Origin: Treponema sp.
Lineage (GTDB): Bacteria; Spirochaetota; Spirochaetia; Treponematales; Treponemataceae
Assembly (NCBI GenBank): GCA_016286365.1
Contig: JAEESN010000011.1
Location: forward strand, 1-64,000
Direction of reading: 5' to 3'
DNA: 64,000 bases
The notes below the pieces were generated by a model. The model had not been told where the DNA came from. It did not search any database and was given only the letters and a program-made list of their open reading frames with translations. Position numbers and translations under genes: made by a program. Numbering within the stretch: the first letter of the stretch is position 1; each line of letters begins with the position of its first letter. Shown piece after piece: positions 25,172 to 33,507 of the stretch.

Positions 25172-27235
25172 TTACTGAATCTGAGCTACAGTCTGTCCCT
25201 GTGCAATCTGTGCACCTGTCTGAGCAATAAAGTGAACCTTACCGGCAGCACCAGCTTTAATTTCGAGTTCCATCTTCATAGATTCAATGATGATGATTGT
25301 TGTATCCGGCTGAACGGCAGCACCTTCGCTAACTGCATAGCGGAGAAGTGTTCCTGCAACAGGAGCGGCAACGGACTGTCCGCCATTACCAGAAGAAACA
25401 TTGGTTCCGCCCGTTGCTGCAGTTGCTGACGCAACTGCGTTCGATGGAGCAGCAGCTGGAGCGGCCTGAACAACACCACCCAAAGTTGCAAGCTTCTGTC
25501 CTGCCTGTACCTGGTCGCCTGTCTTACATACAAAAGAAATCTTTCCTGATTCAGGAGCTTTTACTTCGAGTTCCATCTTCATAGATTCAATCATGATTAC
25601 AGTGTCGCCTTTTTTAACCTGAGCACCGTCTGAAACTACGTGTTTAAGGATAGTTCCTGCTACAGGAGAAGGAACATCAGCACCACCTGTTACAACAGCG
25701 GCAGGAGCAGCTGAAGCAGAAGCAGCACCAAATGTTACATTGTAAGACTGTCCGTTTACTGTGATGTTATCACCGTTTGCAGTTACGTTATAAGAAGTTC
25801 CGTTTACGTTTACTGTGTAAGAACCACTGGCAGAACCTGTAGAAGCAGGAGCTTCTTTCTTAGCAAATGTGCTTGCTGCATCAACAGGGCCTTTAGCACG
25901 TTCAGCAAAGAATTTTGGTGCTACGTTAGGGAACATTGCATAAGTAAGAACATCTTCATCAGAACCGTTACCGCCTGCCTTTTTAGCTTCTTCTACCATC
26001 TTGTCCCATTCGTTAGGGATTTCGTCAGCAGGACGACAGGTCATTACCTTTTCCATTCCGTTCTGTTCAAGAGCCTTCTTTACAAGGTCAGCATTTGCTT
26101 CGGCTGGCAATGCACCGAACTTACCTGTAATAAGGTTACGGAAATCCTGAGTCATTGTTGTGTAGCGTCCCATAAGAACGTTCATAACTGCCTGAGTTCC
26201 TACAATCTGTGATGTTGGAGTTACAAGTGGAACATAACCTGCGTCTTTGTGAACGCGTGGAAGTTCAGCAAGAACTTCGTCCATCTTGTCGCCCGCATTC
26301 TGCTGTTTAAGCTGACTTTCGAGGTTAGAAAGCATACCGCCCGGAACCTGAGAAAGAAGAATACGTGTATCTGCACCAAGGAATGATGATTCAAGTGAAG
26401 AATAATGCTTGCGTACTTCGCGGAAGTAAGCAGCGATTTCGAGCAACGCAGAAGTATCAAGACCTGTATCCATGTCTGTACCTTTAAGCATTTCTACGAC
26501 AGTTTCTGTTGGAGAATGAGAAGTTCCCATAGACATAGAAGAAATTGCAGTGTCGAGCCAGTCAGCTCCGGCTTCTGCCCCCTTGAGCAATGTTGCAACA
26601 GAAAGACCTGTTGTTGCGTGGGTATGGATTTCTACAGGAAGATCAACCTTAGCCTTGATTGCCTTTACAAGGTCATAAGCGGCATAAGGTTTTAAAAGAC
26701 CAGACATATCTTTAATACAGATAGAATCTGCACCGAAGTCTGCATATGTTTTTGCAAGTTCTGCATATTTTTCTATAGTATGATATGGAGTTACGGCATA
26801 AGAAATTGCCATCTGAACGTGCTTGCCTGATTTTTTAGCAGCTTTAGTAGCACATTCCATATTACGAGGGTCGTTACAAGCATCAAAAATACGGAAACAG
26901 TCAATACCGTTTTTAGCAGCTGCTTCTACGAACTTCTGTACTACATCGTCTGCATAGTGACGGTAGCCAAGGAGGTTCTGTGCGCGAAGGAGCATCATGA
27001 TTTTTGTGTTAGGCATTGCTGCGTGGAGTTTTCGAAGGCGATCCCATGGATCTTCATTCAAAAAGCGGATACATGAATCGTATGTTGCACCACCCCATCC
27101 TTCTACAAATTTATAACCGATTTTATCGAGCATAGGACAAGCAGGCAGCATATCAGCTGTTGTCATACGTGTTGCGTGAAGACTCTGATGAGCATCACGG
27201 ATTACAAGTTCAGAAATTCCAACTTTTTTAGACAT
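25172..27235 (-). CDS. oadA: Oxaloacetate decarboxylase alpha subunit with two biotinyl domains
   Basis: A 687-residue carboxyltransferase. Residues 1-460 are the barrel and conserved carboxylase domain (RDAHQSLHATRM, DTAISSMSMGTSHSPTE). It ends with two biotinyl domains, each with the biotin-accepting ESMKMELE: the first about 515-585 and the second about 617-687, joined by an Ala-rich linker. Most OadA proteins have one. It moves CO2 from oxaloacetate to biotin for OadB. It follows oadG by two bases. Confidence 0.92.
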   Translation of the reverse strand: MSKKVGISELVIRDAHQSLHATRMTTADMLPACPMLDKIGYKFVEGWGGATYDSCIRFLNEDPWDRLRKLHAAMPNTKIMMLLRAQNLLGYRHYADDVVQKFVEAAAKNGIDCFRIFDACNDPRNMECATKAAKKSGKHVQMAISYAVTPYHTIEKYAELAKTYADFGADSICIKDMSGLLKPYAAYDLVKAIKAKVDLPVEIHTHATTGLSVATLLKGAEAGADWLDTAISSMSMGTSHSPTETVVEMLKGTDMDTGLDTSALLEIAAYFREVRKHYSSLESSFLGADTRILLSQVPGGMLSNLESQLKQQNAGDKMDEVLAELPRVHKDAGYVPLVTPTSQIVGTQAVMNVLMGRYTTMTQDFRNLITGKFGALPAEANADLVKKALEQNGMEKVMTCRPADEIPNEWDKMVEEAKKAGGNGSDEDVLTYAMFPNVAPKFFAERAKGPVDAASTFAKKEAPASTGSASGSYTVNVNGTSYNVTANGDNITVNGQSYNVTFGAASASAAPAAVVTGGADVPSPVAGTILKHVVSDGAQVKKGDTVIMIESMKMELEVKAPESGKISFVCKTGDQVQAGQKLATLGGVVQAAPAAAPSNAVASATAATGGTNVSSGNGGQSVAAPVAGTLLRYAVSEGAAVQPDTTIIIIESMKMELEIKAGAAGKVHFIAQTGAQIAQGQTVAQIQ

Positions 27236-27237
27236 AA

Positions 27238-27492
27238 TTATTTACCTTCCTTAGTTTTAATGGCAGCGGCAATGGCTGCAACTACAGCACCATCATTATT
27301 CGAAACAGGGGCTGCTCCCGTTCCATTTGTCTGTTCTGGTTTTTCTCTATCAAGTTTAAAGGCATGAACAATTACCTGAAGTAACTTCATGCAGGCAATA
27401 AGAATAATGATAAAGCCGAAAACGACACACATACCAAGCAAAGTAAGCAATCCACTTTGACCAAGCATCTCGTTTATTGACATTCCAGTCAT
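27238..27492 (-). CDS. oadG: Oxaloacetate decarboxylase gamma subunit
   Basis: An 84-residue protein with one N-terminal membrane helix (about 15-40) and a charged, Ala-rich tail, the usual OadG plan: the helix anchors the complex and the tail assembles alpha on beta. It is the first gene of oadGAB, with a good GGAGG site nine bases before the ATG. Confidence 0.85.
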   Translation of the reverse strand: MTGMSINEMLGQSGLLTLLGMCVVFGFIIILIACMKLLQVIVHAFKLDREKPEQTNGTGAAPVSNNDGAVVAAIAAAIKTKEGK

Positions 27493-27631
27493 ATATCCTC
27501 CACAAATTTTAAAAACAAAAAAATTTTTATTCAGTTTACTATATTAATGAAAACTCTTTCAAATATCAACGACTGGGGATAGGGAGAATTTATTAATCTT
27601 TAAAAAAATTTCAAATTCAAAATAAAAAAAC

Positions 27632-27661
27632 TTGTTTAGATTAGGACTCGGGATATATAAT
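27632..27661 (+). promoter_or_regulatory. Promoter of the uracil/xanthine permease gene
   Basis: TTGTTT at 27632-27637 and TATAAT at 27656-27661 are 18 bp apart, followed by a short leader with AAGGAG ahead of the ATG at 27694. No purine riboswitch or attenuator fold was evident. Confidence 0.65.
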
Positions 27662-27693
27662 AGTAGAAACTAAAAGAAAAAAGGAGAACCAAA

Positions 27694-29070
27694 ATGGATT
27701 TGATTTACTCAATCAAAGACAAACCAAAGTTTGGAAAAGTTGTTCTGTTTGCTATACAGCAGCTTTTGGCTATAATGGCGGCTACAATTGCAGTACCGGC
27801 TATTATCAACGGAGCATGCGGATGTGAACTTTCAGCATCGGCAGCATTATTCGGCGCAGGGGTTGGATCTATTGTTTACTTATTGTTTACAAAGAGTTCC
27901 AGCCCTGTTTTTTTAGGAAGCTCTTTTGCGTTCATCGGTTCAATGTGTACAGCATTCGCAGGAGCCGCTTCTATGGTTATAGGATACTGGGGACTTATAA
28001 TCGGTGCTGTAATGGCAGGTCTCGTATATGTAATCATTTCCATTATCGTTAAGGCATGCGGTGTAGACTGGATTAATAAATTAATGCCACCTGTAATCAT
28101 CGGACCAACAGTTGCAATCATCGGACTTTCTCTTGCAGGAAACGCTGTAGGAGATGCAATGAAGTCTAACGTTGCTTCTGTAATCGGTGCAGACGGAGGA
28201 CACACTGCAGCTTATTATATAGCAATTTTCTGTGCACTCGTAACACTCGCAGTTACAATGCTTTTCGCAACATACGGAAAAAAAATGGGAAAACTCATTC
28301 CTTTCATCCTTGGTATTTTAGCCGGATACATCTGTGCTTCAATCTTTGCATTAATCGGAAAGCTCAGCGGAAACGCAAACTTAATCGTTATAAACTATTC
28401 AGCACTTACATCACTTGACTGGTCAAAATTCAGCTCATACTTCTCTTTCCCAACCTTTACATTCATGCTCGGAGGAGCAGAAGGATTAAAAGGAATCTCG
28501 GGAACTTATCTTCTTACCCTCTTTACAGCGTATGTTCCTGTAGCATTCGTTGTATTTGCAGAACACATTGCAGACCACAAGAACCTTTCTACAATTGTCG
28601 GAAAAGATCTTCTTAAAGAACCAGGTCTTAACCGCACACTTTTAGGTGATGGTATTGGTTCTATGGCAGGAGCTTTATTCGGCGGATGTCCAAACACTAC
28701 TTATGGTGAATCAATCGGATGTGTAGCAATCACAAGAAACGCTTCGGTAGTTTCTATCTGGGGATGTGCATTCGGATGTCTTATTCTTTCTATGATTACT
28801 CCGATTGTAGCCTTCCTTGAAACAATTCCTTCTTGTGTAATGGGTGGTGTTTGTATTGCACTTTACGGCTTTATTGCTGTATCAGGATTCAAGATGTTCC
28901 AGAGCGTAGATTTGAACAAAAACAGAAACCTCTTTGTAGCATCGGTAATCTTTATTACAGGTGTAGGCGGATTTACAATCTCGTTCGGAAAAGTAACAAT
29001 CACAACAGTTGCATGTGCTTTAATCCTTGGAATCCTTACAAACGTAATGCTTTCTAAAGAAGAAGCATAA
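27694..29070 (+). CDS. NCS2-family uracil/xanthine permease
   Basis: A 458-residue membrane protein with about 12-14 hydrophobic segments. QQLLAIMAATIAVPAI near the start and GGCPNTTYGESIG in the substrate loop are nucleobase:cation symporter-2 motifs; AEHIADHKNLS is the other conserved loop. The motifs favour the uracil (UraA-like) branch. It is monocistronic with its own promoter and terminator. Confidence 0.88.
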   Translation: MDLIYSIKDKPKFGKVVLFAIQQLLAIMAATIAVPAIINGACGCELSASAALFGAGVGSIVYLLFTKSSSPVFLGSSFAFIGSMCTAFAGAASMVIGYWGLIIGAVMAGLVYVIISIIVKACGVDWINKLMPPVIIGPTVAIIGLSLAGNAVGDAMKSNVASVIGADGGHTAAYYIAIFCALVTLAVTMLFATYGKKMGKLIPFILGILAGYICASIFALIGKLSGNANLIVINYSALTSLDWSKFSSYFSFPTFTFMLGGAEGLKGISGTYLLTLFTAYVPVAFVVFAEHIADHKNLSTIVGKDLLKEPGLNRTLLGDGIGSMAGALFGGCPNTTYGESIGCVAITRNASVVSIWGCAFGCLILSMITPIVAFLETIPSCVMGGVCIALYGFIAVSGFKMFQSVDLNKNRNLFVASVIFITGVGGFTISFGKVTITTVACALILGILTNVMLSKEEA

Positions 29071-29095
29071 ATCGGCCATAAGCCGTTAAATAATC

Positions 29096-29146
29096 ATCCC
29101 CCTTCTGTAAGTTCAGATTGAATTTCGCAGAAGGGGGATTTTTTTA
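29096..29146. terminator. Bidirectional terminator between permease and toxin cluster
   Basis: ATCCCCCTTCTG pairs perfectly with CAGAAGGGGGAT over a 20-nt loop, then a T run. It also covers the end of the distal immunity-like gene on the minus strand. Confidence 0.85.
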
Positions 29147-29557
29147 TTCATAAACAATATTTATGCCTTTATATGATGTTTCACTTTTAATTGAACGGTA
29201 ACCTTCTCCACGTATTTTTATATGCAATTCAGTATCACTTATCCACATGAACGTTATAAACGCACGCCCATCTGAAATATAAATATTCCCAGGCTTATCG
29301 GGAAGTTTTTTTCCCATTTTAATTATACTAACCTGTGTATTAAAACCTGTTGTCGCTCCACCGTCCCTGCTGAATTCAACAGCCTTATAAACATTATTCG
29401 GAGAAGCAACTTCCTGATATACAGATTGTTCAATAACAGGAAATTTTTTAAAAAATATGAATCCGATTATAACAAAAATTCCCGTAATACCAGCCAGACT
29501 GATTAAAAAGTATTTGATGATTTTTTTAACGGATTGTTTTTTACTACTATTATTCAT
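29144..29557 (-). CDS. DUF5412-like membrane-anchored immunity candidate
   Basis: A 137-residue protein with one membrane helix near residues 13-35 and an extracytoplasmic domain carrying YKAVEFSRDGGATTGFNTQV, a pattern I associate with DUF5412. Start choices at 29557 or 29572 cannot be separated; the first overlaps the stop of the toxin remnant (ATGAATAA), as in toxin-immunity pairs. It is the last gene of the cluster. Likely the immunity protein for the lost type-44-like toxin; inferred from position. Confidence 0.65.
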   Translation of the reverse strand: MNNSSKKQSVKKIIKYFLISLAGITGIFVIIGFIFFKKFPVIEQSVYQEVASPNNVYKAVEFSRDGGATTGFNTQVSIIKMGKKLPDKPGNIYISDGRAFITFMWISDTELHIKIRGEGYRSIKSETSYKGINIVYE

Positions 29558-29687
29558 GTTTATACTTATCATTACCAGCTCTCCATAGCGCAAAACCAGC
29601 TGCTCTTTTTAAAACTTCCGGAGAAAAACCGGCGGCAGAACCTGTAGCACCATAATTAAAGTTTCCAAAATCTTCATATAAACTTTT
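29550..29687 (-). pseudogene. Orphan C-terminal toxin fragment, polymorphic toxin type 44-like
   Basis: A 45-codon open stretch starts directly after the TAG of the upstream membrane gene and has no start codon of its own. It reads DFGNFNYGATGSAAGF, then a short helix-like segment (VLKRAAGFALW) and a stop at 29552-29550. The DxGNxxYGxxxxAAG pattern resembles the end of type-44 polymorphic toxins. It is a displaced toxin tip left beside its immunity gene. Family call moderate, remnant status strong. Confidence 0.6.
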
Positions 29688-30380
29688 CTATTTCTTTTTT
29701 ATTCCAGTCATTTTAATAATAATTGGAACAAGGCCGGAAATTGGAATCCAAAGATATAAAAAAGAATCTGTTTTTAAATCCACAATATCATAAAGAATTG
29801 TAAAAAAGGTTTTTAAATCAATAAAAATCCAAAAGATATTTATAAAAATAGTATATTTAAAAAATCTGTCCAAAATAATATCTACACTTATTGTGATAAA
29901 AAAAACGACAAGAGACAATAAAATCAAAATCAAATAATCTTTTATTCTCAAAATAGAATTTTCAGATAAAGAAGTAAAGCTATAACATAAGAAAAATATA
30001 ATTCCTATTATAATAAATATAAAGGCTGATATTATCATTTTTTTTATATTTAAAGATTCAATTCTTCTCTTATCAAGTACTTGAAGAATACCATAATGTT
30101 GTAAGATATTTGTAATTACAAAACAAAAAAATGCAGACAAAACTGAAACTAATGGTGAAATAAGAATAGCAAAATTTTCTCCAATATCACTATAATACTT
30201 CAATTCCCAGGTTTCAAAAGTTTCAAGAGAACTTTCTGATTCAGAAAAAATTCTGTCGTTATCTAAATCAAACTGATAAAAACGTATATGCTCATAAGTC
30301 TTTAATGCAAATACATTTAATAGCATAAAAAATTCTAATAAGAAAAATAACTTTAGAATTTGTTTTAGACTTGCTTTCAT
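29688..30380 (-). CDS. Membrane protein, candidate immunity for cargo A
   Basis: A 230-residue integral membrane protein with about six hydrophobic segments, beginning MKASLKQILKLFFLLEFF. No family is recognised. It starts one base after the cargo A stop, in the same slot where the other cargo genes have lipoprotein or membrane genes, so it is probably the matching immunity protein. AT-rich and rich in Lys, Ile and Phe, unlike the core genes. Confidence 0.65.
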   Translation of the reverse strand: MKASLKQILKLFFLLEFFMLLNVFALKTYEHIRFYQFDLDNDRIFSESESSLETFETWELKYYSDIGENFAILISPLVSVLSAFFCFVITNILQHYGILQVLDKRRIESLNIKKMIISAFIFIIIGIIFFLCYSFTSLSENSILRIKDYLILILLSLVVFFITISVDIILDRFFKYTIFINIFWIFIDLKTFFTILYDIVDLKTDSFLYLWIPISGLVPIIIKMTGIKKK

Positions 30381-30381
30381 A

Positions 30382-31245
30382 CTAATTCTCTTTCATCCAA
30401 TTCATTTGTGAAGGATTATCAAATGTTTCTGACCACGATTTCGGTATGAATGGATATACAACTCCACCTGGAAATTCATTATTAGGTCCCGGTCCATCTT
30501 CTGTACTTTTAGGAGCCAAAATATTAGCATCCCAAAATCCATCTCCATTAAATGCAGTAAAAGTTACGGTAGAAGTTTCAGTGCCGGTTTCAATTACATA
30601 ATCAATTCTTGTTTTCCCTATAAAAAATTCTGTAAAAGTCATATCCAAAGAATAATTTCCACTAGCTGCGGTAGTTTCACCTGATTTAATTCTTTTTTCA
30701 AAAATCTGGTTATTTTTCTTTATAACATTTTTAAAAGCTTCACCTCCAATCTCAACAGGGCTTCCATCATTATTAAAGTAATGATTTAATGCTTCTGTTG
30801 TACTTTTAATCATCACAGGTAATTTTTTACTGTGATCCCCCAGCACATTATAATCTTTATACCTATCAGGATCCCCCTGCTGTTCGGCCAGTGCCTGTAA
30901 TGCTTTCCAGTAGCCATAGGCTTGCGGATTACTCATTACCTCTGGAGGAGGCTCATATCCACCACCAGTATAACCAGAACCTGGATTAGATGGATCTGAA
31001 GGATTTGGTGTATTTGTTGTAGGCGATGTTCCAGAGTTCGTCGTTGGAGATGTTCCTATTATAGCCGGAGCTGTTGGAGTATTATTTCCTGATGGAGGTG
31101 ATGGTGGTGCACTAGGGGCACTTGCATCACAACAGCCGCCATTAACTTTTGTTCTTAAGGTGTCTTCGTCGAGTTCGGTTGCAAATGAATGTACATCAAA
31201 AATACAATCATCTGACTGATAGTTTTTGCCTTTCAATAAGTTCAT
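30382..31245 (-). CDS. Double-glycine-leader cargo A, putative secreted toxin
   Basis: A 287-residue protein. Residues 1-37 are a leader ending NGG; 38-39 are Cys-Cys; 40-100 are a Pro/Ser/Thr/Asn linker; 100-141 are the conserved block with PQAYGYWKAL and QGDPDRYKDYNVLG. The unique C-terminal domain (142-287) has paired strands (TRIDYVIETG, VTFTAFNGDGFWD) and ends in a SWSETFDNP segment of unknown fold. Predicted to be cleaved after GG by the C39 transporter and exported. Its first 141 codons nearly equal cargo B. Confidence 0.75.
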   Translation of the reverse strand: MNLLKGKNYQSDDCIFDVHSFATELDEDTLRTKVNGGCCDASAPSAPPSPPSGNNTPTAPAIIGTSPTTNSGTSPTTNTPNPSDPSNPGSGYTGGGYEPPPEVMSNPQAYGYWKALQALAEQQGDPDRYKDYNVLGDHSKKLPVMIKSTTEALNHYFNNDGSPVEIGGEAFKNVIKKNNQIFEKRIKSGETTAASGNYSLDMTFTEFFIGKTRIDYVIETGTETSTVTFTAFNGDGFWDANILAPKSTEDGPGPNNEFPGGVVYPFIPKSWSETFDNPSQMNWMKEN

Positions 31246-31260
31246 AAATTTTTACTCCGG
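30823..31260 (-). repeat. Cargo leader/linker module, copy A
   Basis: Near-identical direct repeat covering the ribosome site, the leader and the first 141 codons of cargo A. Homologous to 33070-33507, 42402-42800 and 44206-44610, all in the same orientation, so these can recombine and delete or swap the genes between them. Confidence 0.85.
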
Positions 31261-31836
31261 TGAAAATGATTTAATCACATTAGTTTTGTAATCATAACTG
31301 ACAGGCCATAGGAATTCTTCCACAGGTTCATCTCTATCAGAAGTTTCATAAACAACTTTTGGTCTTACTGGCTTTTTAAGAACTGAAGTGCTAAATCCCA
31401 AAAAAGTTACATCGTGATTCTCAAACATTTTTTTATCCATAAAATAAACATCTCCCGCGCAAGGTTCATCCAAAATTATTTCCCCATATACATCACGAAC
31501 TACACACAAAAGTTTTTTCTTAGAAATTTCAAAAGCTGCATGTAAGATGATTTCTTCCTCAGCTTCCTTTTGCCCTGTAAAATAATAATCTTTTATATAT
31601 TCCCGTTCATCATACTCATAACTCTGATAATAAATATTAAAAGATTTGTAATAAGATTCACCACCTGTATATGAATACGCTTTCTTTTTATAATTTGACA
31701 AATTTAGCTCGGAAAAGATTGCTTTTTTCTCCACACCTTGATTTACCTTTTTCCCAGAAGCTGTAATATTACTGCTTGCTGAAATAAACAAAATACAGGA
31801 GAGAATTAAGATATAAAAAGTTTTATTAGGTTTCAT
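31252..31836 (-). CDS. Secreted protein of unknown function before cargo A
   Basis: About 194 residues from the ATG at 31836, with a signal peptide (about 1-28, ending in a small-residue stretch) and no clear lipobox. A GTG at 31842 has better AAGGAG spacing and could be the start. No family recognised. It lies between the cargo B immunity candidate and cargo A. It may be a second immunity protein left from an earlier toxin, or an accessory factor. Confidence 0.6.
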   Translation of the reverse strand: MKPNKTFYILILSCILFISASSNITASGKKVNQGVEKKAIFSELNLSNYKKKAYSYTGGESYYKSFNIYYQSYEYDEREYIKDYYFTGQKEAEEEIILHAAFEISKKKLLCVVRDVYGEIILDEPCAGDVYFMDKKMFENHDVTFLGFSTSVLKKPVRPKVVYETSDRDEPVEEFLWPVSYDYKTNVIKSFSPE

Positions 31837-31975
31837 TTCCACATTTCTCCTTTTATATAATCCCAATTAATAACTCCTTTTGTATTTTATTCATAAATAA
31901 TACTTATTAATAAGATAAATAAAAATAATTTTTTTTCTTTTCTCTTAATGTAATAACTCTATATTCTATAATAAA

Positions 31976-32434
31976 TCAAAAATAAAAATCTTCATCATAT
32001 AATCTTATAGCTATCACTCGACCATCAGAAATAAAAAAAGACATTCCTCCTATATCACCGACTTGAATATCATCATAATCTTTAGAACCAGGAGGTCCTG
32101 CCAAAGTTCCGGAAAAATGTAGTGGCTTAAAAAATGAACTATCTTCTTTAGATTCATAAAAATCCAAGTGATATTTTTCTTTTAATTCTTCTACTGTGCT
32201 ATTTACAGAAATTCCATTTTCTAGTTTATAACTATCATCAAGTAGAATTATATCTGTTATTATCTTATCATCAGTTGTCTTTATAATTATTTTTTTTAAC
32301 AAATATTGCTTAATTAAAAAATCAGAAACCCTGGTGCCCAATACAATATTTCCAACAGAGCGATTTCTTATAATTTTGTTAGAACAACCAAAAAAAATAA
32401 AAGCGACAAAAAGAAAAATACAAATCCTTTTCAT
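31976..32434 (-). CDS. Small lipoprotein, candidate immunity for cargo B
   Basis: A 152-residue protein with a short signal peptide and lipobox IFFGC (Cys17), and a mature domain beginning with an NRSVGNIVLGTRV segment. Its ATG overlaps the cargo B stop by four bases (ATGA). A surface or periplasmic lipoprotein is the right kind of guard against a cell-wall-directed enzyme. Function is inferred from position. Confidence 0.65.
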   Translation of the reverse strand: MKRICIFLFVAFIFFGCSNKIIRNRSVGNIVLGTRVSDFLIKQYLLKKIIIKTTDDKIITDIILLDDSYKLENGISVNSTVEELKEKYHLDFYESKEDSSFFKPLHFSGTLAGPPGSKDYDDIQVGDIGGMSFFISDGRVIAIRLYDEDFYF

Positions 32435-33492
32435 CTTAAATCCTCTCCTAAATCTCCAGGATTTAATCCTTCACCAAAAGGCCAGCTACCTATTGTTTGT
32501 GGTATATTTAATCCGATTTTATTGGCTTTATCGACAACCCAATTTGTACAATTATAATCAGATAATTGATATAACGGAGGATTGCTTTCATCTTGTAATA
32601 TTGAACTCTTTGTGGTGTAATAATCATATTCAGAAATAAAGAATACTTTTTCAACATCAACTTTATCTTTGTTATATGAAGAATCATCATACACTTTTCC
32701 TTCAGTGATTATTCCTTCTACTAATTTTTTTCTACGAGTATCTCCTAAGTCAGGATATAAACCTCTAGTTATCACTTCACCTGTTTTAGAATTACCGATT
32801 TCAAGAAAAACATGTCCAGTATCTATATCATCCATATTATTAAAAACATAAGTATTTCTATTATTACCATTTCCTGGTTGATCGACACAAATTTTAAAAT
32901 AACAATCGTTTCTATTTTCCTTAGAAGCAGTTTTTTGTTTCTTTTCTGTTAAGACTATATCAATGGCGTTTCTTTCTCCCTTCATTAACATTTTCGAAAT
33001 ACGATATTGATCTCTAGAATCCAAAGATATAGTATCTACATTTGTATTTGCCCCTTTGAGTTTTACCTGTTTTTTACTATGATCCCCCAGCACATTATAA
33101 TTCTTATACCTATCAGGATCCCCCTGCTGTTCTGCTAAGGCCTGTAATGCTTTCCAATAGCCATAGGCTTGCGGATTACTCATTACCTCTGGAGGAGGCT
33201 CGTATCCACCACCAGTATAACCAGAACCTGGATTAGATGGATCAGAAGGATTTGGTGTATTTGTTGTCGGCGATGTTCCAGGGTTTGTCGTCGGAGTTGT
33301 AGCAGTTACAGCCGGAGCTGTTGGAGTATTATTTCCTGATGGAGGTGATGGTGGTGCATTAGGAGCACTCGCATCACAACAGCCACCATTAACTTTTGTT
33401 CTTAAGGTATCTTCGTCGAGTTCGGTTGCAAATGAGTGTACATCAAAAATACATTCGTCTGACTGATAGTTTTTGCCTTTCAATAAGTTCAT
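32431..33492 (-). CDS. Double-glycine-leader cargo B, permuted papain-fold enzyme candidate
   Basis: A 353-residue protein with the shared leader (GG at 36-37, Cys38-Cys39), linker and YGYW block. The unique region has DTGHVFLEI (His227) followed much later by YNCTNW (Cys315). A His-before-Cys order with a conserved Asn next to Cys is the hallmark of circularly permuted NlpC/P60-like papain folds, which cut peptide or amide bonds, often in peptidoglycan. Target inferred. Followed in overlap by the lipoprotein at 31976-32434. Confidence 0.75.
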   Translation of the reverse strand: MNLLKGKNYQSDECIFDVHSFATELDEDTLRTKVNGGCCDASAPNAPPSPPSGNNTPTAPAVTATTPTTNPGTSPTTNTPNPSDPSNPGSGYTGGGYEPPPEVMSNPQAYGYWKALQALAEQQGDPDRYKNYNVLGDHSKKQVKLKGANTNVDTISLDSRDQYRISKMLMKGERNAIDIVLTEKKQKTASKENRNDCYFKICVDQPGNGNNRNTYVFNNMDDIDTGHVFLEIGNSKTGEVITRGLYPDLGDTRRKKLVEGIITEGKVYDDSSYNKDKVDVEKVFFISEYDYYTTKSSILQDESNPPLYQLSDYNCTNWVVDKANKIGLNIPQTIGSWPFGEGLNPGDLGEDLR

Positions 33493-33507
33493 AAATTTTT
33501 ACTCCTT
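33070..33507 (-). repeat. Cargo leader/linker module, copy B
   Basis: Same module as at 30823-31260. The two differ at only a few codons, for example around AIIGTS versus AVTATT, and share the ribosome-site sequence GGAGTAAAAATTT before the ATG. Confidence 0.85.
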
